Shown here: positions 10,736-23,132 of the stretch, in pieces
Layout: the number at the start of each line of letters is the position of its first letter
Numbering within the stretch: position 1 is the first letter of the stretch
Assembly (NCBI GenBank): GCA_004794785.1
Contig: SJOL01004777.1
Coordinates: 323,745-387,744 of the forward strand
Origin: Opisthorchis felineus
Taxonomy: Eukaryota > Platyhelminthes > Trematoda > Opisthorchiida > Opisthorchiidae
Length of the DNA: 64,000 nucleotides
Direction of reading: 5' to 3'
Translations under genes and position numbers: made by a program
The notes under the pieces: generated by a model
What the model saw: the letters and a program-made list of their open reading frames with translations, nothing else
The model's database searches: none
Told to the model about the DNA's origin: nothing

Positions 10736-13436
10736 TGACTGATAACGGGAGTACATCTTTCTAATTTTGGTAACAAGTTTCACTTTTTTCAGACGTGTGA
10801 CTAATGGTTTTTGCGTATTTGGGGCCTTGAGGAATAGAATTTCACACCATTTCTGGTGAAATGACCACCTCCCATGAGTTTTGGTCAGTATAAAATTAAC
10901 CAGCAGTGTTTATGATTTATCTTGCCGGTATTTGAACTCTGTGTATCTCATATGAAGGACGAGCTTGTTACCACAACTACACTGACGCACGCTACTTTTT
11001 TGTGGATTTTCTCGTCTGAGTGGAGTAACATGTTCACGCTTAGGTTTTGAGCTTGTTGCCTGAAAGGCGATCCACTGATTACCGGTCAAGTTCTCAACAG
11101 ATTAGTAGCTGCCGGACTCAATGCATGTGTTCAGATGCGGTAGTCAACGTGCCCTTCTGAATCCGAATGGGCTTGTCGGTCAGATGTCTAGAATTCGAAT
11201 TCCGGCACACTAAAAAACTTCACGGATTATTAGCAACGAAAACAGCAAGGTTCGAGTCCACAATCTTACCAATTTTTGGGAAGCAGTCTTTACAGTAGAT
11301 AGTGAGGGCTATTCAAACAATAGTGATTGTTTAAAAACGGTCACTTTTTAGTAATTGGATGTGCATCTAGCACACGAATCATCCACGGTTTGTGAGGAGG
11401 AGAATCTATGAGAACTGATGTCCACATAATGATCAACTCCAGAAGAAGCGCCAAAAATGGGCGTAGTTAGTGAGACGAAAGCATACCTCACTTTACTGTT
11501 TCGATAAAAATTTGGTGTTTTAATCTTCAGTGCCTCGGCAGGGTCCGACAAAAAGGGTCATTGTTAAAGGGAGGTATTCGCTTTAGGGGTAAACTTCGAA
11601 GGGACTAATCATCATCACCTTCGATTGCAATACACCCGTAATAAATACTGTCAAACAACTATGATAAAGTTTCTGGTATAAGAGCCTAAAGCCATCATTT
11701 GCCACAGTTTATCTCACCGGAGTAATCACAGCATTGTCAATTAAACCAGTCTGGGGTGGCTATGACTGAGAGCAATAGGCCGTCGACTCCCTAGTTTATA
11801 AACTATTCTATATAATATCATCATATATGATATGCCATGATATTCAAGGTTCAATCCTCACCAACACAAGACCTGCGTAACTAAGGTCTTTCCATCGATA
11901 TCTTGATGTTTCAAAGCGATGCGTTGCATTGCTCCACATCTGTTTTTGGTAATTTTTCTGTACGAACTGCACATATATTTGAAAAGGAAAATCTTTCAAA
12001 CACGCCTGAAATAAATGCATTAGTTACACATATATGGAAATGTTACATACTTGTGCAGATTATGACATGCTGTGCCTCACCGATGGAAACACCAGCCAGC
12101 TCTATTCAACACCGTCAGTCCACCAGTCAAGCGCGGAAGTATAACTTGCACCTGTGGAATCCGGTCCTTTTCATCCACCGCAGTAAAGGCATGATCAGAT
12201 CCTTCCGTCAAGCCGATCAAGTCACATGTAGCGCCAGTAGGTGCTGAATATGTGGAAAAGATAAAGCGAGAAGTATGATATCAAAATGTGGCGACTAACT
12301 GGGATCGTAATGCTACACAGGCTTCAATAAAGAGGCCAACATAAAAGAAAAGCTGGTATCTGAAAACCCAGAAAGAGTCACTTTCGGGACAATTTTCTGT
12401 CATCTTATCCTATGGCCTTGAACTGAAAAGTGCAGGCCAGAAACCGCAGCTTGACCTGGTTTTAAACGGTCGATCGAAGCGTACGCTGTTCCCACCAGAA
12501 TGAGCTTCAAGTCACGTGATTTGAGGATATATCTTCTCTGGAGTAACAGCGATTCAGCATGAAATATGTGATGAGGGTGTGAACAACACGATCGGATAGC
12601 TCGGTTTTTCATTCGTGAAAGAATATGCTGAATTCCAACGGTGCAGAGCGATGGAAAATTCATATTTTGAAGTTAAATGTCTTGTAACTGTCAATAACTT
12701 AGGTGAAAATGTGTTGGAAAATCGACTTCATAGACAATTACGGGAGATGTAGAATGTATATTCACACTAATATTTTTTCGCAGCCACTTTCTGGCCTGAC
12801 ACGGTTATTCTAATCAGTTCGCATGAGACCGGGAAATGCCTATTAAGGTTCATCAGCGGTGCATATCCGGCCGCTGATTGGTGCGCACAGAACTTTTTGT
12901 TTTTATTCTCTTCTAACAGCCTGCGGTTGATGATAAATGTGCCAACAGGCCGTGCGCTAGCGTTGAAAGACTCCTACCGATTTGTGTACGACTGATTAGT
13001 GGGGTTGGGCACGGTTAAAGGACATGTTCGGAAATACCTCATGAACCACTGTTTTTTTAAAATTAAACCCAACGAGTTGCTGCGGAATAACATGCTTGGG
13101 CTTTGCACGTCTTAGAAAGCGTAACTTGTAAGTTTAGGTGCCATGACGGAAAGTCAGGCTGCTATTTAGTGTAACACTTGCTTAAACTCTGATACGGTTA
13201 AATTTTCAGTGATGGGAGGAAAATTTAAATTTGTGTCCTTTTGATTATTGAAGTTTGCAAAACAGAACTATGGGGTGATTCGTTTGCGTCATTAGTTGAA
13301 CTGAGAGAATGAGATCACCACGCAATATTCTATAACCCGCACAGCACACACCAAGATGTGCTGGAGACTCATTTTAGGACTTTTTGGACGTCGCGTTGTG
13401 CTACGTCATCGTGCTCATTCATAAACATAATGCGAT

Positions 13437-13660
13437 ACTCATAAGGTTGCTGAAAACTCTTCGACAGCTCACGACCGGTTTCGTCCTCCTTGGGGCTCAT
13501 CAGGTAGGCACAGTCCCCTGGGTTCCGTCAAACCTATGTTCTAATTGACGCAAATTGCACGATGTTCTTAAGAACATCATGAATGAGAGATTCAGTTGGG
13601 TTCCAGGTGAGTCTCTCGTCAAAACCAAGTTGATATGTAAATGGGCGTATTTTACTAATT
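13437..13660 (-). repeat. Hammerhead-family inverted composite (copy B)
   Basis: The left arm (13437-13560) is minus-oriented with the ribozyme. At the palindrome gatgttcttaagaacatc (about 13562-13579) the sequence flips into a plus-oriented arm running to about 13660, through the atgtaaatgggcgta block. The same aattgca-gatgttcttaagaacatc junction occurs at 37670, so this inverted form seems to have spread as a unit. It belongs to the subfamily with 'gattcagctgggttccaggtgag'. Confidence 0.8.
13457..13522 (-). ncRNA. Hammerhead ribozyme, core intact but stems weakened
   Basis: On the minus strand CTGATGA, GAAA and ACCGGTC are all present. Stem II has a C/A mismatch (GCCC versus GGAC), and stem I also has one mismatch (GCCUAC/GUGAGC). 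The core residues are complete, but activity is doubtful. Confidence 0.65.
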
Positions 13661-14725
13661 TTTGTTATGGTTGAGCTACTGACACCACGATCGGACAGCG
13701 TACTCAATTACGAACCTCAGATGGGCTGTAACAGTTAGCTTTTGTAGGATTCCGTCTAAAGTTTAAGGGGTTTGTCGCCGCGATTTATGATTATTTGTGG
13801 AAGCAGCTGATGCCATCAAGCATTGGACTCTGCTCCCTGTAAGGACATCCCGGTCTGCCTCACGGGTTATGGAATGCACTGGTGACGAGCCCAAGAAATG
13901 CGTACAAAAGCTTGCGATTTGAATCCGAGTGAAGTGACATTTTTCGTCGTCAGATGACAGATGGTTGCAACCAGTTATTGGCAGTGACTAGGCCATGTTG
14001 CAGAGGCCACTGACCGAGCAGACAAAGAACGGTTCTTGAGACCTTATTCGACAAAAGAAGCAACCGCAATAAGCAGACCGTTGGTGAGGGTGGACCACTG
14101 GAGAGTGCCACTTGATGTACACAAATTTTGTCAGTCAGGCGAACAGTACTCACATGGTTAGGCAGATAAAAATAAAGCTACTATAACTGCTGGTCTTGCG
14201 TCCTGAAGTTAGGATTAGGGTTAGGGCATAGTATGTTGCCAAATATCTCGAAGAAGGAAGCGCATATGACATCAATCCCACTACTTTAGTGATGATCCTC
14301 TGTCCGAATATCTCTTGTAAGCACTCGACTGGTTAAATGGGACGCTCGTCATCAGAATTTATGCTGCAATGATTAAATCCACTTACGTTTCTAAAGGTAC
14401 GCTGAACATGATCGACAGGGAGAAGACAGGAAAGAGGGTGAGGGGCTTGCTTGCAACAGTAATCATCTCTTTTTTCGGCCACATATACCATGCATAGGCA
14501 TGGTGCTCAAAGACGCCTGAACGTTCAAAAGATTACCAATGAATGCGCTTTTAGAAGCTGTATTAGGCCACTGTTCATGGAGATGTGGCCACTCCACGAT
14601 TTATAAACTTACCGTTAGCATGATCAGCGTTGGAATAATGGGTGACGGTGAACTGCGAATAAGCGAGGTCTTTCCTTGCTGAATAAATTGGTGTCAGCAG
14701 ATCGCAGACAGAAGCAATTATTCCA

Positions 14726-14726
<1 letters not shown>

Positions 14727-14767
<41 letters not shown>
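14727..14767. repeat. (TA)n microsatellite
   Basis: About 20 TA units, directly abutting the left end of the tandem hammerhead copy. Confidence 0.97.
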
Positions 14768-14769
<2 letters not shown>

Positions 14770-15234
14770 CTTGTGTGTAGTTTCCTTTATGAAAATATAC
14801 TGCGATATCTCGAATATCGTACCAACTGAAACATGAGGCGGCCTGTGTGCAGCACATTTAGTTGAAGAACATCATAAACGAGAGACTCACTTGAGTCTCC
14901 CGTGAAAACCAAATTGATTTGCAAATGAGTGTATTTGTCGAAATCAGTCCAATTTGGGTTCAGGTAGAACATAAGGTTGACGGAACCTCGGGGACTGCGC
15001 CTACCTGATGAGCCCCAAGAAGGGCGAAACCGGTCGTGGGCTGTCGAAGAGTTTTCAGCAACCTTGTGAGTAGTTTTCTTCATGAAAATATACTGCGATA
15101 TCTCGAATATCGTACCAACTGAAACATGAGGCGGCCTGTGTGCAGCACATTCAGTTGAAGAACATCATAAACGAGAGACTCACTTGAGTCTCCCGTGAAA
15201 ACCAAATTGATTTGCAAATGAGTGTATTTGTCGA
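14770..15234 (+). repeat. Tandem hammerhead-bearing repeat, best copy (copy C)
   Basis: The block gaaaatatactgcgatatc starts at 14791 and again at 15084, a period of 293 bp, so the insertion holds about 1.6 head-to-tail units. One complete ribozyme lies between the repeats at 14987-15051. Left edge: the match to the internal unit is lost just before CTTGTG. Right edge: TGTCGA at 15234, the same edge as in copy A. Each unit contains near-palindromes (cgatatctcgaatatcg; gagactcacttgagtctc). It sits in RGK intron 3, sense to the gene, about 170 bp before the last exon. Confidence 0.88.
14987..15051 (+). ncRNA. Type I hammerhead ribozyme, intact core
   Basis: CTGATGA, then GCCCC-AAGAA-GGGC stem II, then GAAA, stem III ACCGGU and cleavage C, then GTGGGC closing stem I with GCCTAC. 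Outer stem I pairs GAC/GTC and CTC/GAG are present across small internal loops. As in copy A, stem III is two to three pairs with no loop, which favours cleavage as a double hammerhead in a tandem transcript. Confidence 0.88.
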
Positions 15235-15400
15235 AAATAAAATCTAGTTGTGCGGCAGTGAATCATCAGTATCAGTACTGATGTTGCTTTCTCTGGGGAT
15301 GATCATGATGTAGAACGTTTGTCATTCTAATAGACCGTCAGTCATGAGCGGAAACCAAGCTTGTTTCTAACTTTTTTGCATTATTCCGTTCGCACAACAG

Positions 15401-15756
15401 ATGGTCGTCACTTTGCCAGTCTACACGATGCCAAATTCATTGAGGTGTCGGCTTCCTTGAACCACATGATTGCGGAACTCTTCATACAAGTTGTCTCCTT
15501 GCTTGGTGAAGCGGAGCGAAAAGGCCGTGACCCGCGTCTGCCAAACGAACGTCGAATCAAATTTCCTCCTTCACCCGGTTCGTCGGCCTCATCTGGGAAA
15601 ACTGGTATACTTTCGGTGAGAAACAACAACCCGATCCCTACCGTGACTGGCAGCAGTACCGTGGCAAGTGCTTTTCGGATTCAACCTTCAACCAAACACA
15701 GTTTGAGCAAATTTCTGAAGAAACATTTTGTCAGAAGCAGCGACGATTGTGATTGA
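15401..15756 (+). CDS. RGK-like GTPase last exon (G5 and C-terminal tail)
   Basis: Acceptor CGCACAACAG; the first two bases complete the Asp codon split from exon 3. GRHFASLHDAKFIEVSAS aligns to the RGK G5 region (CKFIETSA), with VSA at 15445-15453. It is followed by an amphipathic helix (AELFIQVVSLLGEAER) typical of the end of the G domain. The tail is Ser/Pro rich, then a basic HSLSKFLKKHF segment that may bind acidic lipids as RGK tails do (inference), ending SSDDCD and TGA at 15754-15756. The conserved RGK C-terminal Ser-Cys-His/Asn-x-Leu-x-Val-Leu type ending is absent, so this may be an alternative terminus or lineage-specific. No clear AATAAA was seen nearby. Confidence 0.9.
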
Positions 15757-18700
15757 GTCTCACCACATTTCACATTTCCTTGAACCATGTATTGACTGTG
15801 AATTTTCCTATCCGCTCTCTCTTACCCAAGTGCTTTTTCACAATATGTAATTGTTGTTTGCATCGAGAGAAAGATATGACAAAGCAGTGCTCAATTCGTG
15901 TGCATCACGTTTTGATATTTGAGAGCACTTATGCGTATGAGAATACTACGGAACGGTTGTGTGACACTCAACTGCGATTGGCTTAACTTAAGAATGCTTT
16001 CGGTCGCTGTCGAAGAATTTTCAGCAACCTTATGAGTAATGTACTATGTCTGGCTATCGAGCGGATGACCACGTGTGAATTACTGAACAACCAAAGCACA
16101 GGAGGCCCTGCACACAGAACGAATTTACTTGCTCAACATACCCTACAGTTCCACTGTGCGAAACGGTTGACTCCCAACTCAAAGGTAGCGGTAGAACTGA
16201 AGAGACTCGACTGCGTAGTAAGGACTAAAAGATAGTTCATACGGTTTACCCAGTGCCCCGGAAAAGCATGACAACTCTATCAGTCGCAATGAGAGTGCTA
16301 ACCTCTGTCCAATGTATATGACGCTGATGCTCCAGCATGGTGGTCATGAAACAAAAATCCACAAATCATCTCGAGGTGCTGTACCTATCATGGGAGTTTC
16401 GATTTCAGTGTAACAGATGAGGCCAGAACACGAATCCTTTACGCTCGGGTCGCTCTTGCTAATTTGAGATAACATAACCACGGCGGCGGATCGGGTATCC
16501 TTGAATCACATGGGAGATGTGTATCAGGCTGGAACTAGGGGTGTTTTCTTTAATGGTTTTAAGATATGGCCTCTGAAATAGCCGAACTGAGACCTCGTCA
16601 TCACCATTGCTAGCTACACCCGATAAGAACACAGGTGTTTCACTGCTGTACAACTGTGGTATCTAACTACTTTCCCTGTTTCAGTGCCTAGTGCCGCTAA
16701 CAAGGAACACAACGGCTTTATTGCAAACAAGCGAGAGCTCGCAAGTAAATGGCCTGGAGCTGTATTTATATGGACACTGTTTGACCTTGATCCAAGGGTG
16801 TCAGATGCTATATTATAAAGCGTACTGTCTGATTTCGACCCTAGGTTGTCTGCTCGGAGTCTAGTGGAGTTTGAATGTCTCAGTATGTTTCGGGTATTCT
16901 GGGATAATCTTCAGGAATCTGACATTCCTGACAACAACCATGTTATTTACTGGAATAAACCTTTATAAATGGAGCAGGAAGGAGACCTAGGGCTAGCCTA
17001 ACGCGAACATTCTAAGCATCAATACCTATGGCCCGCAGTCAGACAAGCTGAGCAGAACCTGGCCATTCTTCAAATATACATGAACCTTGTTGCCCTACAT
17101 ATGTTCATACTGTATCAGAAACCCGTGGTAACAGACTACAGCAAGAAGACAACCTGGTAGATCATCTGGTCATTGCTGCCAGTCACTTAGGTAACCGATA
17201 AAGCGGCTGACAGATGGTTTTACTTTCCATCTCTGTAGCAGTCACTAAGGCAGCGAATATGGTGTACACTGGTCGTCGGTAGGATTCTGTCTTCCATTTG
17301 GTCACGGGGTCTGTCTCTGAAGTCTGCTACGCACCCGAGCGCCAGAATGCGGGAATCCCGTATTGTTTTCACCATTGTCGACATTCTTCATCTTCTGCGG
17401 TGTAAAATGATGCTATGATGTGTTTTGTGAGGTTAAACCTCGAAACAGTATTTTTGGACTCCTGGTTATGTCTGTTGACATTCCCAGCCAAGCAGTTTCC
17501 GTCGGACTGGCCAGTTTGTCCACAACCGATGATGTCCGCTTGCTATTCATGTGGAGAATAGTTCAAATGTCTACCATTCAGCTCTGGAAAAGGTTGATTA
17601 CCGTCGGATGACATTAGCTGACGGGGTTAAGAAGGACAGTCTTACGTTCGTTTGTAAATGTTACTTTTATACGACCAAATTCTAGAGGATCGACTGTGTA
17701 GTCATGGGCACTGTATCGCTAGATGTACCGGTGCATCGAATTTTCACCCGTTCGAGTGCTCCGACGTATCCAGCGAAGTCATATTATTAACAATATGGCA
17801 AAGAAACCTTGTGTTCTGTAAAGAGTATTTACAACAAAGATGGTTGAAAGCATGCAAGATGATATCCTTCCCACTTCAACCGTCTTCCTAGCTAGTAGTT
17901 TCGTAGGAAATACAGTTTGGATTTCTGCATTTACCTTCAATGCACCTGTTGAAATCTGAAAGATACGCGCTTTTTGTTGAGTTTGTTGACATCCGAGTTG
18001 CACATCCCTCTTATTACTGGCCATTTATTTGAGCAGACTTTTAAAAGACTGGCGTCTTGCTTCACTCAGCTCCACCTTTCCTTCAGTCAAATTGTGACAT
18101 TTCTTACTTTCATAGGACTACGTTGGCTGCGGCTGGCAGGTCGAACCTCCAAGCCTCTAATTTCTCATTCACTACTCACCCATCCGATTAAAAGAACACC
18201 AATTCGAGGCCTAAGCAGTAAACTCCTATACCGTTTTTAATATTCGGCATTGTTACTGATTCATGGGGACACCTTAATTCCAAGTATTGTTTTGAACACC
18301 AGATCCACCAAGATGCGTTACTCTGTTGCCATAAGAGATAAGCGTTTATAACGTTTGGTAGTGGTCCTGATTTGTCATCTTTCACTCTTAAAAACTTACG
18401 TCAACAAAGACACTTTATTCAGATCAACGTAATTTTCTATACCATGTAAAGTAACATAAAATTTGAAGCGGGACAAACAAACCGTTAGTACACATGTTGT
18501 AGATGTCTTCCTGAAGGCATAGAATTTTTTGTTGAGACCCGCGTCTTAGAAACAAACAGAAGAGGGGCAAATTCAAACAGAGTAGAGCAAACAAAGGTAA
18601 ATTCTCGATACATAATTTCAGGTCTCACATATGCAAACGATGAAAAATTGATAGAAATCTGCTTGAACTACTCATCAACGGATGCTTTGCAACAGTAGGT

Positions 18701-19321
18701 GAGATCGGAGGTCATTGCAGTTCTAGATAGCCAGAGTAAGATAGGGCTTGCCGAACAAGCTAATAACATTGCAGTTGGTAGTTGCAGAGTTGCTCCAGGT
18801 ACGTGATAAATGCAGCCGATCACTCACCATCCGCGTATTTGCAATGAATGAGAAAATGTGAGATGAGTATATCTTTTACATCCAAAGAATATAGAAGAGA
18901 AAATTAGTACGCTTGGAGGCCTTGCTGTTGGTCGGCAATGGGGAAGAAAAGCCACCATTTACGCTTTATAAGGCACTGTTCAGTTAACTTGAGCAGGCTT
19001 TGTCCAAATATTGCTTCAGTGGAAAGCTGCCAAGAGCATCATCGTAGTCAATGAGCAACAGATGTACAGTATGAAATTTTATATCCTGTGCTGAAGCGAA
19101 CGAATGGACTGTGTGTAACAGCGTTTACTGTAAAGTGCGATTGAATGTTTAACCCGGTTTGACGGGGTAGGTCATAATCTATTCAGGAGCGCTCGTTTAA
19201 GTAGTTTCAGAGGAAGCGACTGACCTAAATTTTGTTGTCTCTTTGTTCGATGCCGGTGTTATCTTGGCAACTTGGTAACAGTCAGGAAGTGTTAGTAAAC
19301 AAAACATTTCTTCTTATAGAT
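15757..19321. other. Intergenic; no gene recognised
   Basis: It contains a short hammerhead-family scrap at 15993-16050 (ggtcgctgtcgaag...cagcaaccttatgagta) and repeat D copy 2 (16680-16940). The remaining reading frames are short and have no recognisable motif. The 3' UTR of the RGK gene presumably occupies the first few hundred bases. Confidence 0.5.
16680..16940 (+). repeat. Unclassified dispersed repeat D, copy 2
   Basis: It begins tcagtgcctagtgccgctaac and ends with tcttcaggaatctgac, cctgacaacaacc, in the same order and spacing as 8430-8665. The middle is poorly conserved between the two. Confidence 0.55.
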
Positions 19322-19560
19322 GTATCACACTACTCATCAGGTTGCTGCAAACTTCTCGACAGCCAGCGACCGGTTTCGTTCATCTTGGGACTAATCAGCT
19401 GGGCGCAGTCTCCGAGTTTCCGTCAATCTTGCTTTCTACGTGAACCCAAATTGAACGAAATTAGTGAAAGCACTCATTCGCATACCGATTTGGTTTTTAC
19501 TGGAGACTCACCTGGAACCCAGCTGAATCTCTCGTTTATGATGTTTTTAGGTCCTATTTC
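19322..19560 (-). repeat. Hammerhead-family copy, ribozyme mutated
   Basis: The minus-oriented copy runs from the 'cagcaacc' end through the ribozyme (19352-19416) to 'gttcttaagaacatc'-side sequence near 19555. The core reads CTGATTA instead of CTGATGA, a change at an invariant position, so the ribozyme should be inactive. Stem III ACCGGTC is preserved. It belongs to the 'cagctgggttccaggtgag' subfamily. Confidence 0.8.
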
Positions 19561-22500
19561 CTATGGAGTGGTACAATGAGGCTGTCTAAAGTTAAGCGAG
19601 TTCAGCGTCTGGATACTATGTGAATCACGGATACGCAAAACTATTGGATGACTGGAACATGCAATTGAGACGAAGTGAACATTCCCATTCCCAGTTCAGG
19701 AGAACTAGGCGGAAAACTGTGGACACAAATGAAAATATATTACCATAGTACAGGAATTTTACAATAATTTTCTCATTTGCCACCCTCCCAGTATTAGATT
19801 GTTTCCAGAAATCTATCAGACCACGTTGAGTTACGCGCGAAACCCCAAAAGCTAAATCGTTCAAACGGAGGTTTATCTACAGATGCGGTACTATACATAC
19901 AGTAGTAAAATAATAAAGCCATAGAAACCTCAAATCGTGGGACTACGCCGGCTTCTATACACCGGTCTAGGAACTGCTAATTCCTAACGGATCTCAAAGT
20001 CCACACCGACTCAAGGCAACGTGTTTACAAGATAGCGAAACCACGTGTTGACTTAGACAACACGTGCGATGATAAGGTCAAGATAACGGTTTACGTTCAG
20101 GTCGCAAACAAGAAAGGCGGTATAGGCGCACAACCAAAATAACAGAAATGGGAAATCGCGTTGTACAATTAAATAAGAATGGAAGAAAAGAATCAACACC
20201 TGGGAAGAAACACAGTCCAATCCTCAGAAATTGTTCCCATGGATGTGTTATGCAGTTTCCATCTTTTGTCAGCTGAGAAACAGCCTTTTTTATTTGGTGT
20301 AAACATAATCGTAACAAATGCGTTTATCCGGCTATCTGTTTTTGAGGACAGTTGCTTCTAATCTCTTGTTTATTGGAACAAAATGAATTCATCCGTTAGA
20401 GTCACCGCACTGAGTTGGACAAATGCGATAAGGGAACCCAAATTGGCCGTCTTGTTCAAGTCGTCAGCAGACAGATTACTTTGTGAAAAATACACTTTGA
20501 CGAGGAAGTCTGTTATACTATTTTTTCCCAAATCTCTATGAATCCGAGATTATTTTATTCCGTTTATCATGATTCAACCTGATCCCCGTGTACGAGGTGG
20601 CCTTTGTTCTCCACATGTTTGTAATAATTACTGATGACCGGATACAATTCAACATGCCAGTTATGATTTACTTTGAAAAGTCGTAAAATTTTTCCTCTAG
20701 ATTTTCTGTATCAACCCGAAAGCTAGACAAAAAAACATGTGACACCTTGTCCCCGAATGATGGACAAGTACTTTGTACCTACGATCAGCTCACTTATCTA
20801 CAAAGAAAGAAAAGTAACTCTTGTGTCCGAGGACGATGTATATTAGTTGAGATTTCTCAAATCACGGGACGTGACTAAGGTTTTTATTGTCAACGATGAC
20901 CGAAAAACCAACTCCACAGTGCCAGGATGAAACCATCAAACCGGAGAGTTGAACCAATCGATCACAGAGTCTTAATTTGTGGAACTCTACGATCAAGTGG
21001 ACAAACTTGGTGCTTACTTTTAAAAGCGTCAAATGAACTTAATTAGTGTGATATGGTGCTTTGATCATGATAGCCATGCAGTCACAGTCGATGCCCTGAT
21101 CGATCTATTTCGTTCGTCAAAACCCTTCCTCTTTAGGTGAGAAGATGTGGATGTCGGTTTGATGTAAAATCATGCTATTTTAGACTTTAGATGGTTGTAA
21201 ACAAATGTGAGGATGATAAGAATACAACGTCCGTGCAGTACTCCCAGGCCCTTTAGTGATTCACTATAGTTGTGATCTCCTGAGCGGTAGGCTAACTTCA
21301 CATGTTCGGTGAACGAAATGATGATGGTTGCTCAGTGTGGTCACTGACTATGAGATCAGGATGGCATTGGCCAGTATATCTGATCTCGGATGAATATACA
21401 TGGATCAATTCCAGTAGATACGTGGCAAATATCCTACAGAAGCTTGAATTCTACCGAAGGATTTAATCCAGGCGTATGCTAAAGCCGCTAAAATTGAATT
21501 AAACCGTAGAACAGGAAAACTGACTTCTTACTACCAACAAGCAGATTTAGCTTCACTTCTGATGACTATTTACATACTCCCCGTTTGTCTATAACACTTA
21601 TGCAGGTCCACAAAATGGTCCGGGTTTCGACATAGTTACCTGGGATTAGGTTTCGGTACAGTGACGGCATTGTATTCACACCAAGCAGCTCCGATAAACT
21701 GGAATTTGTGATCGAAGGAGGAGATCTTCCTAGAGCTGACCGCACGATGATCTGGCGAATCCCTGCGAACGTCCATAGTGTGCGACGTCAAATGGATTAA
21801 ACAGTGAGAAGGCAGATGTAGGGTCAAGTCTGACTTATACGCACAGAGGGTCTAGATGCGTGATAAGTGTTAACAGATAGCTAGGTGTATCAATCTCTTG
21901 GTGTGGATCATCAAATCTATTCACTTTGAAGGAGCCACTGCAGAATTTAGATACGTGCAGTCCTAGTGCCCTATGCTTCCAAGACTGTTCGCTGTCGAAA
22001 TCTAAAAGACTAAGTGCAGATAACCTCTTCACTCTGCTCGATTTACATACTGCATTGGGGTCCTCCAAATCAGCTATTGCTGAATATGAGTGTTTGTTGA
22101 GGATAACTCTGCTGCAGCTTCTGCATAACCTCATTGTGCTCTTGAAATAATACCTGTTTTTTTGGCATGACGTCCCTCCGTTGTCATGCAAACGTTTCAT
22201 ATCTCTGCTGTTGTTTCAGTAGTTTTTGTCACGCTAATTATATTTCTGACATCACCAGTGAACCAGGAATTTGTGACAGAAATTGAAGCCCAACTGAGTG
22301 AGAGCTGGCTGTATGATGTGTTTAGGTAACCGTACAATTAGTCATAATGGGCCAAGATAAACTCACCATCCACTCAAAGCGCAGCAAATGTAAGGGTATG
22401 TCTGATTGTCGAATGTGGGCATTTCTGCTGTTTGACGGATAAAAACAGAACGACCGACCAAAAGATCCAAGGATTGCTGCTTTATCAGCTATTTTCGCGT

Positions 22501-22980
22501 CTTTTACGTGCGCACCTATTCGTGTTCAGCCGTCATTCACTGGAAAAACATCTAGGCCGTCCTTATTAATCAGTAATGACGATGTGACTTTCTCACTACT
22601 TTCTAGTATTCTGAGCCAAAAGTCCAAATATTTGTAGGTATGACAGACGGTGCTGTGGTAAGTGGATCAGCACATTCTTCGACGCTGACCAAGCTTATAG
22701 AATTTCAACAGACATTTAACACCTGATTAACCATGAGCTCGGTAAACTAGTAATGACTTCTTTCGTTTCGAGTCAGGGGCGCTCCAAAAGCTTTCCATGT
22801 TGCCAACAGGAATTTTTTTCCTATTCGGGAGTTCTGGTTTATCGGAAGATTTCAGGAAGCACAAGTACGTTTCTTATGTAGTAAGCTTTCCATCCAGAGT
22901 TTTCTTATGGAGGCATATGTTACTTTCAACTACGCAGGTTGCTGTCAGAAAGAACAGGACTGGATACACTGAAGGGCTAC
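19561..22980. other. Intergenic; no gene recognised
   Basis: Overlapping frames on both strands at 21835-22200 are protein-like in places (the plus-strand frame 21926-22150 ends in a Leu-rich segment) but match nothing I know. No RNA gene, LINE domain or hammerhead copy was recognised. Confidence 0.4.
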
Positions 22981-22986
22981 TGTTCT

Positions 22987-23078
22987 CCGACAAATACACT
23001 CATTCGCACATCAATGTGGTTTTGACAAGCGACTCACCTGGACCCAGCTGAATCGCTCGTTTATGATGCTTTTAAGCA
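22987..23078 (-). repeat. Hammerhead-family fragment, left arm of an inverted pair
   Basis: The minus-oriented fragment starts at the cgacaaatacactcat edge (the same TGTCGA edge seen in copies A and C) and runs through ttatgatgct. It lacks the ribozyme. It faces the plus-oriented copy at 23133-23365 across a spacer of about 54 bp. Confidence 0.75.
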
Positions 23079-23132
23079 GCTGAGCGTAATGACGTAATAC
23101 AACACTTGTAAGTTTGCTTAAATCTCCTTGAC

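Larger units (their letters stand above)
9387..15400 (+). other. RGK intron 3
   Basis: About 6.0 kb. It holds an antisense reading frame (9629-10124), a tetranucleotide tract (10565-10735), a hammerhead-family inverted copy (13437-13660), a TA microsatellite (14727-14767) and the best tandem hammerhead copy (14770-15234). Between 10740 and 13430 I see nothing recognisable. Confidence 0.65.
1070..15756 (+). other. RGK-type (Rad/Gem/Rem-like) small GTPase gene, 5'-incomplete
   Basis: Gene-level span of four exons separated by introns of about 3.1, 4.7 and 6.0 kb. RGK proteins are Ras-superfamily members that bind voltage-gated calcium channel beta subunits and cytoskeletal regulators at the plasma membrane; this role is family knowledge. 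Assignment rests on exons 2-4. The segment from DSPG to VVYAI has the same length as Ras DTAG to VFAI. VSSED|GRHF matches RGK VSVEEGRA residue for residue in length, followed by an AKFIEVSAS-type G5. Exon junctions 2/3 (phase 0) and 3/4 (one base plus two) are consistent. The first exon does not join the second in frame, so an exon is missing between them. The promoter and N terminus lie before the window. Confidence 0.82.

Noticed and set aside
10399..10783. 125- and 80-residue minus-strand frames
   Set aside because: Low-complexity translation of an impure tetranucleotide tract.
11195..11260. Box B-like aaggttcgagtcc
   Set aside because: No box A and no body match; a box B alone is expected by chance.
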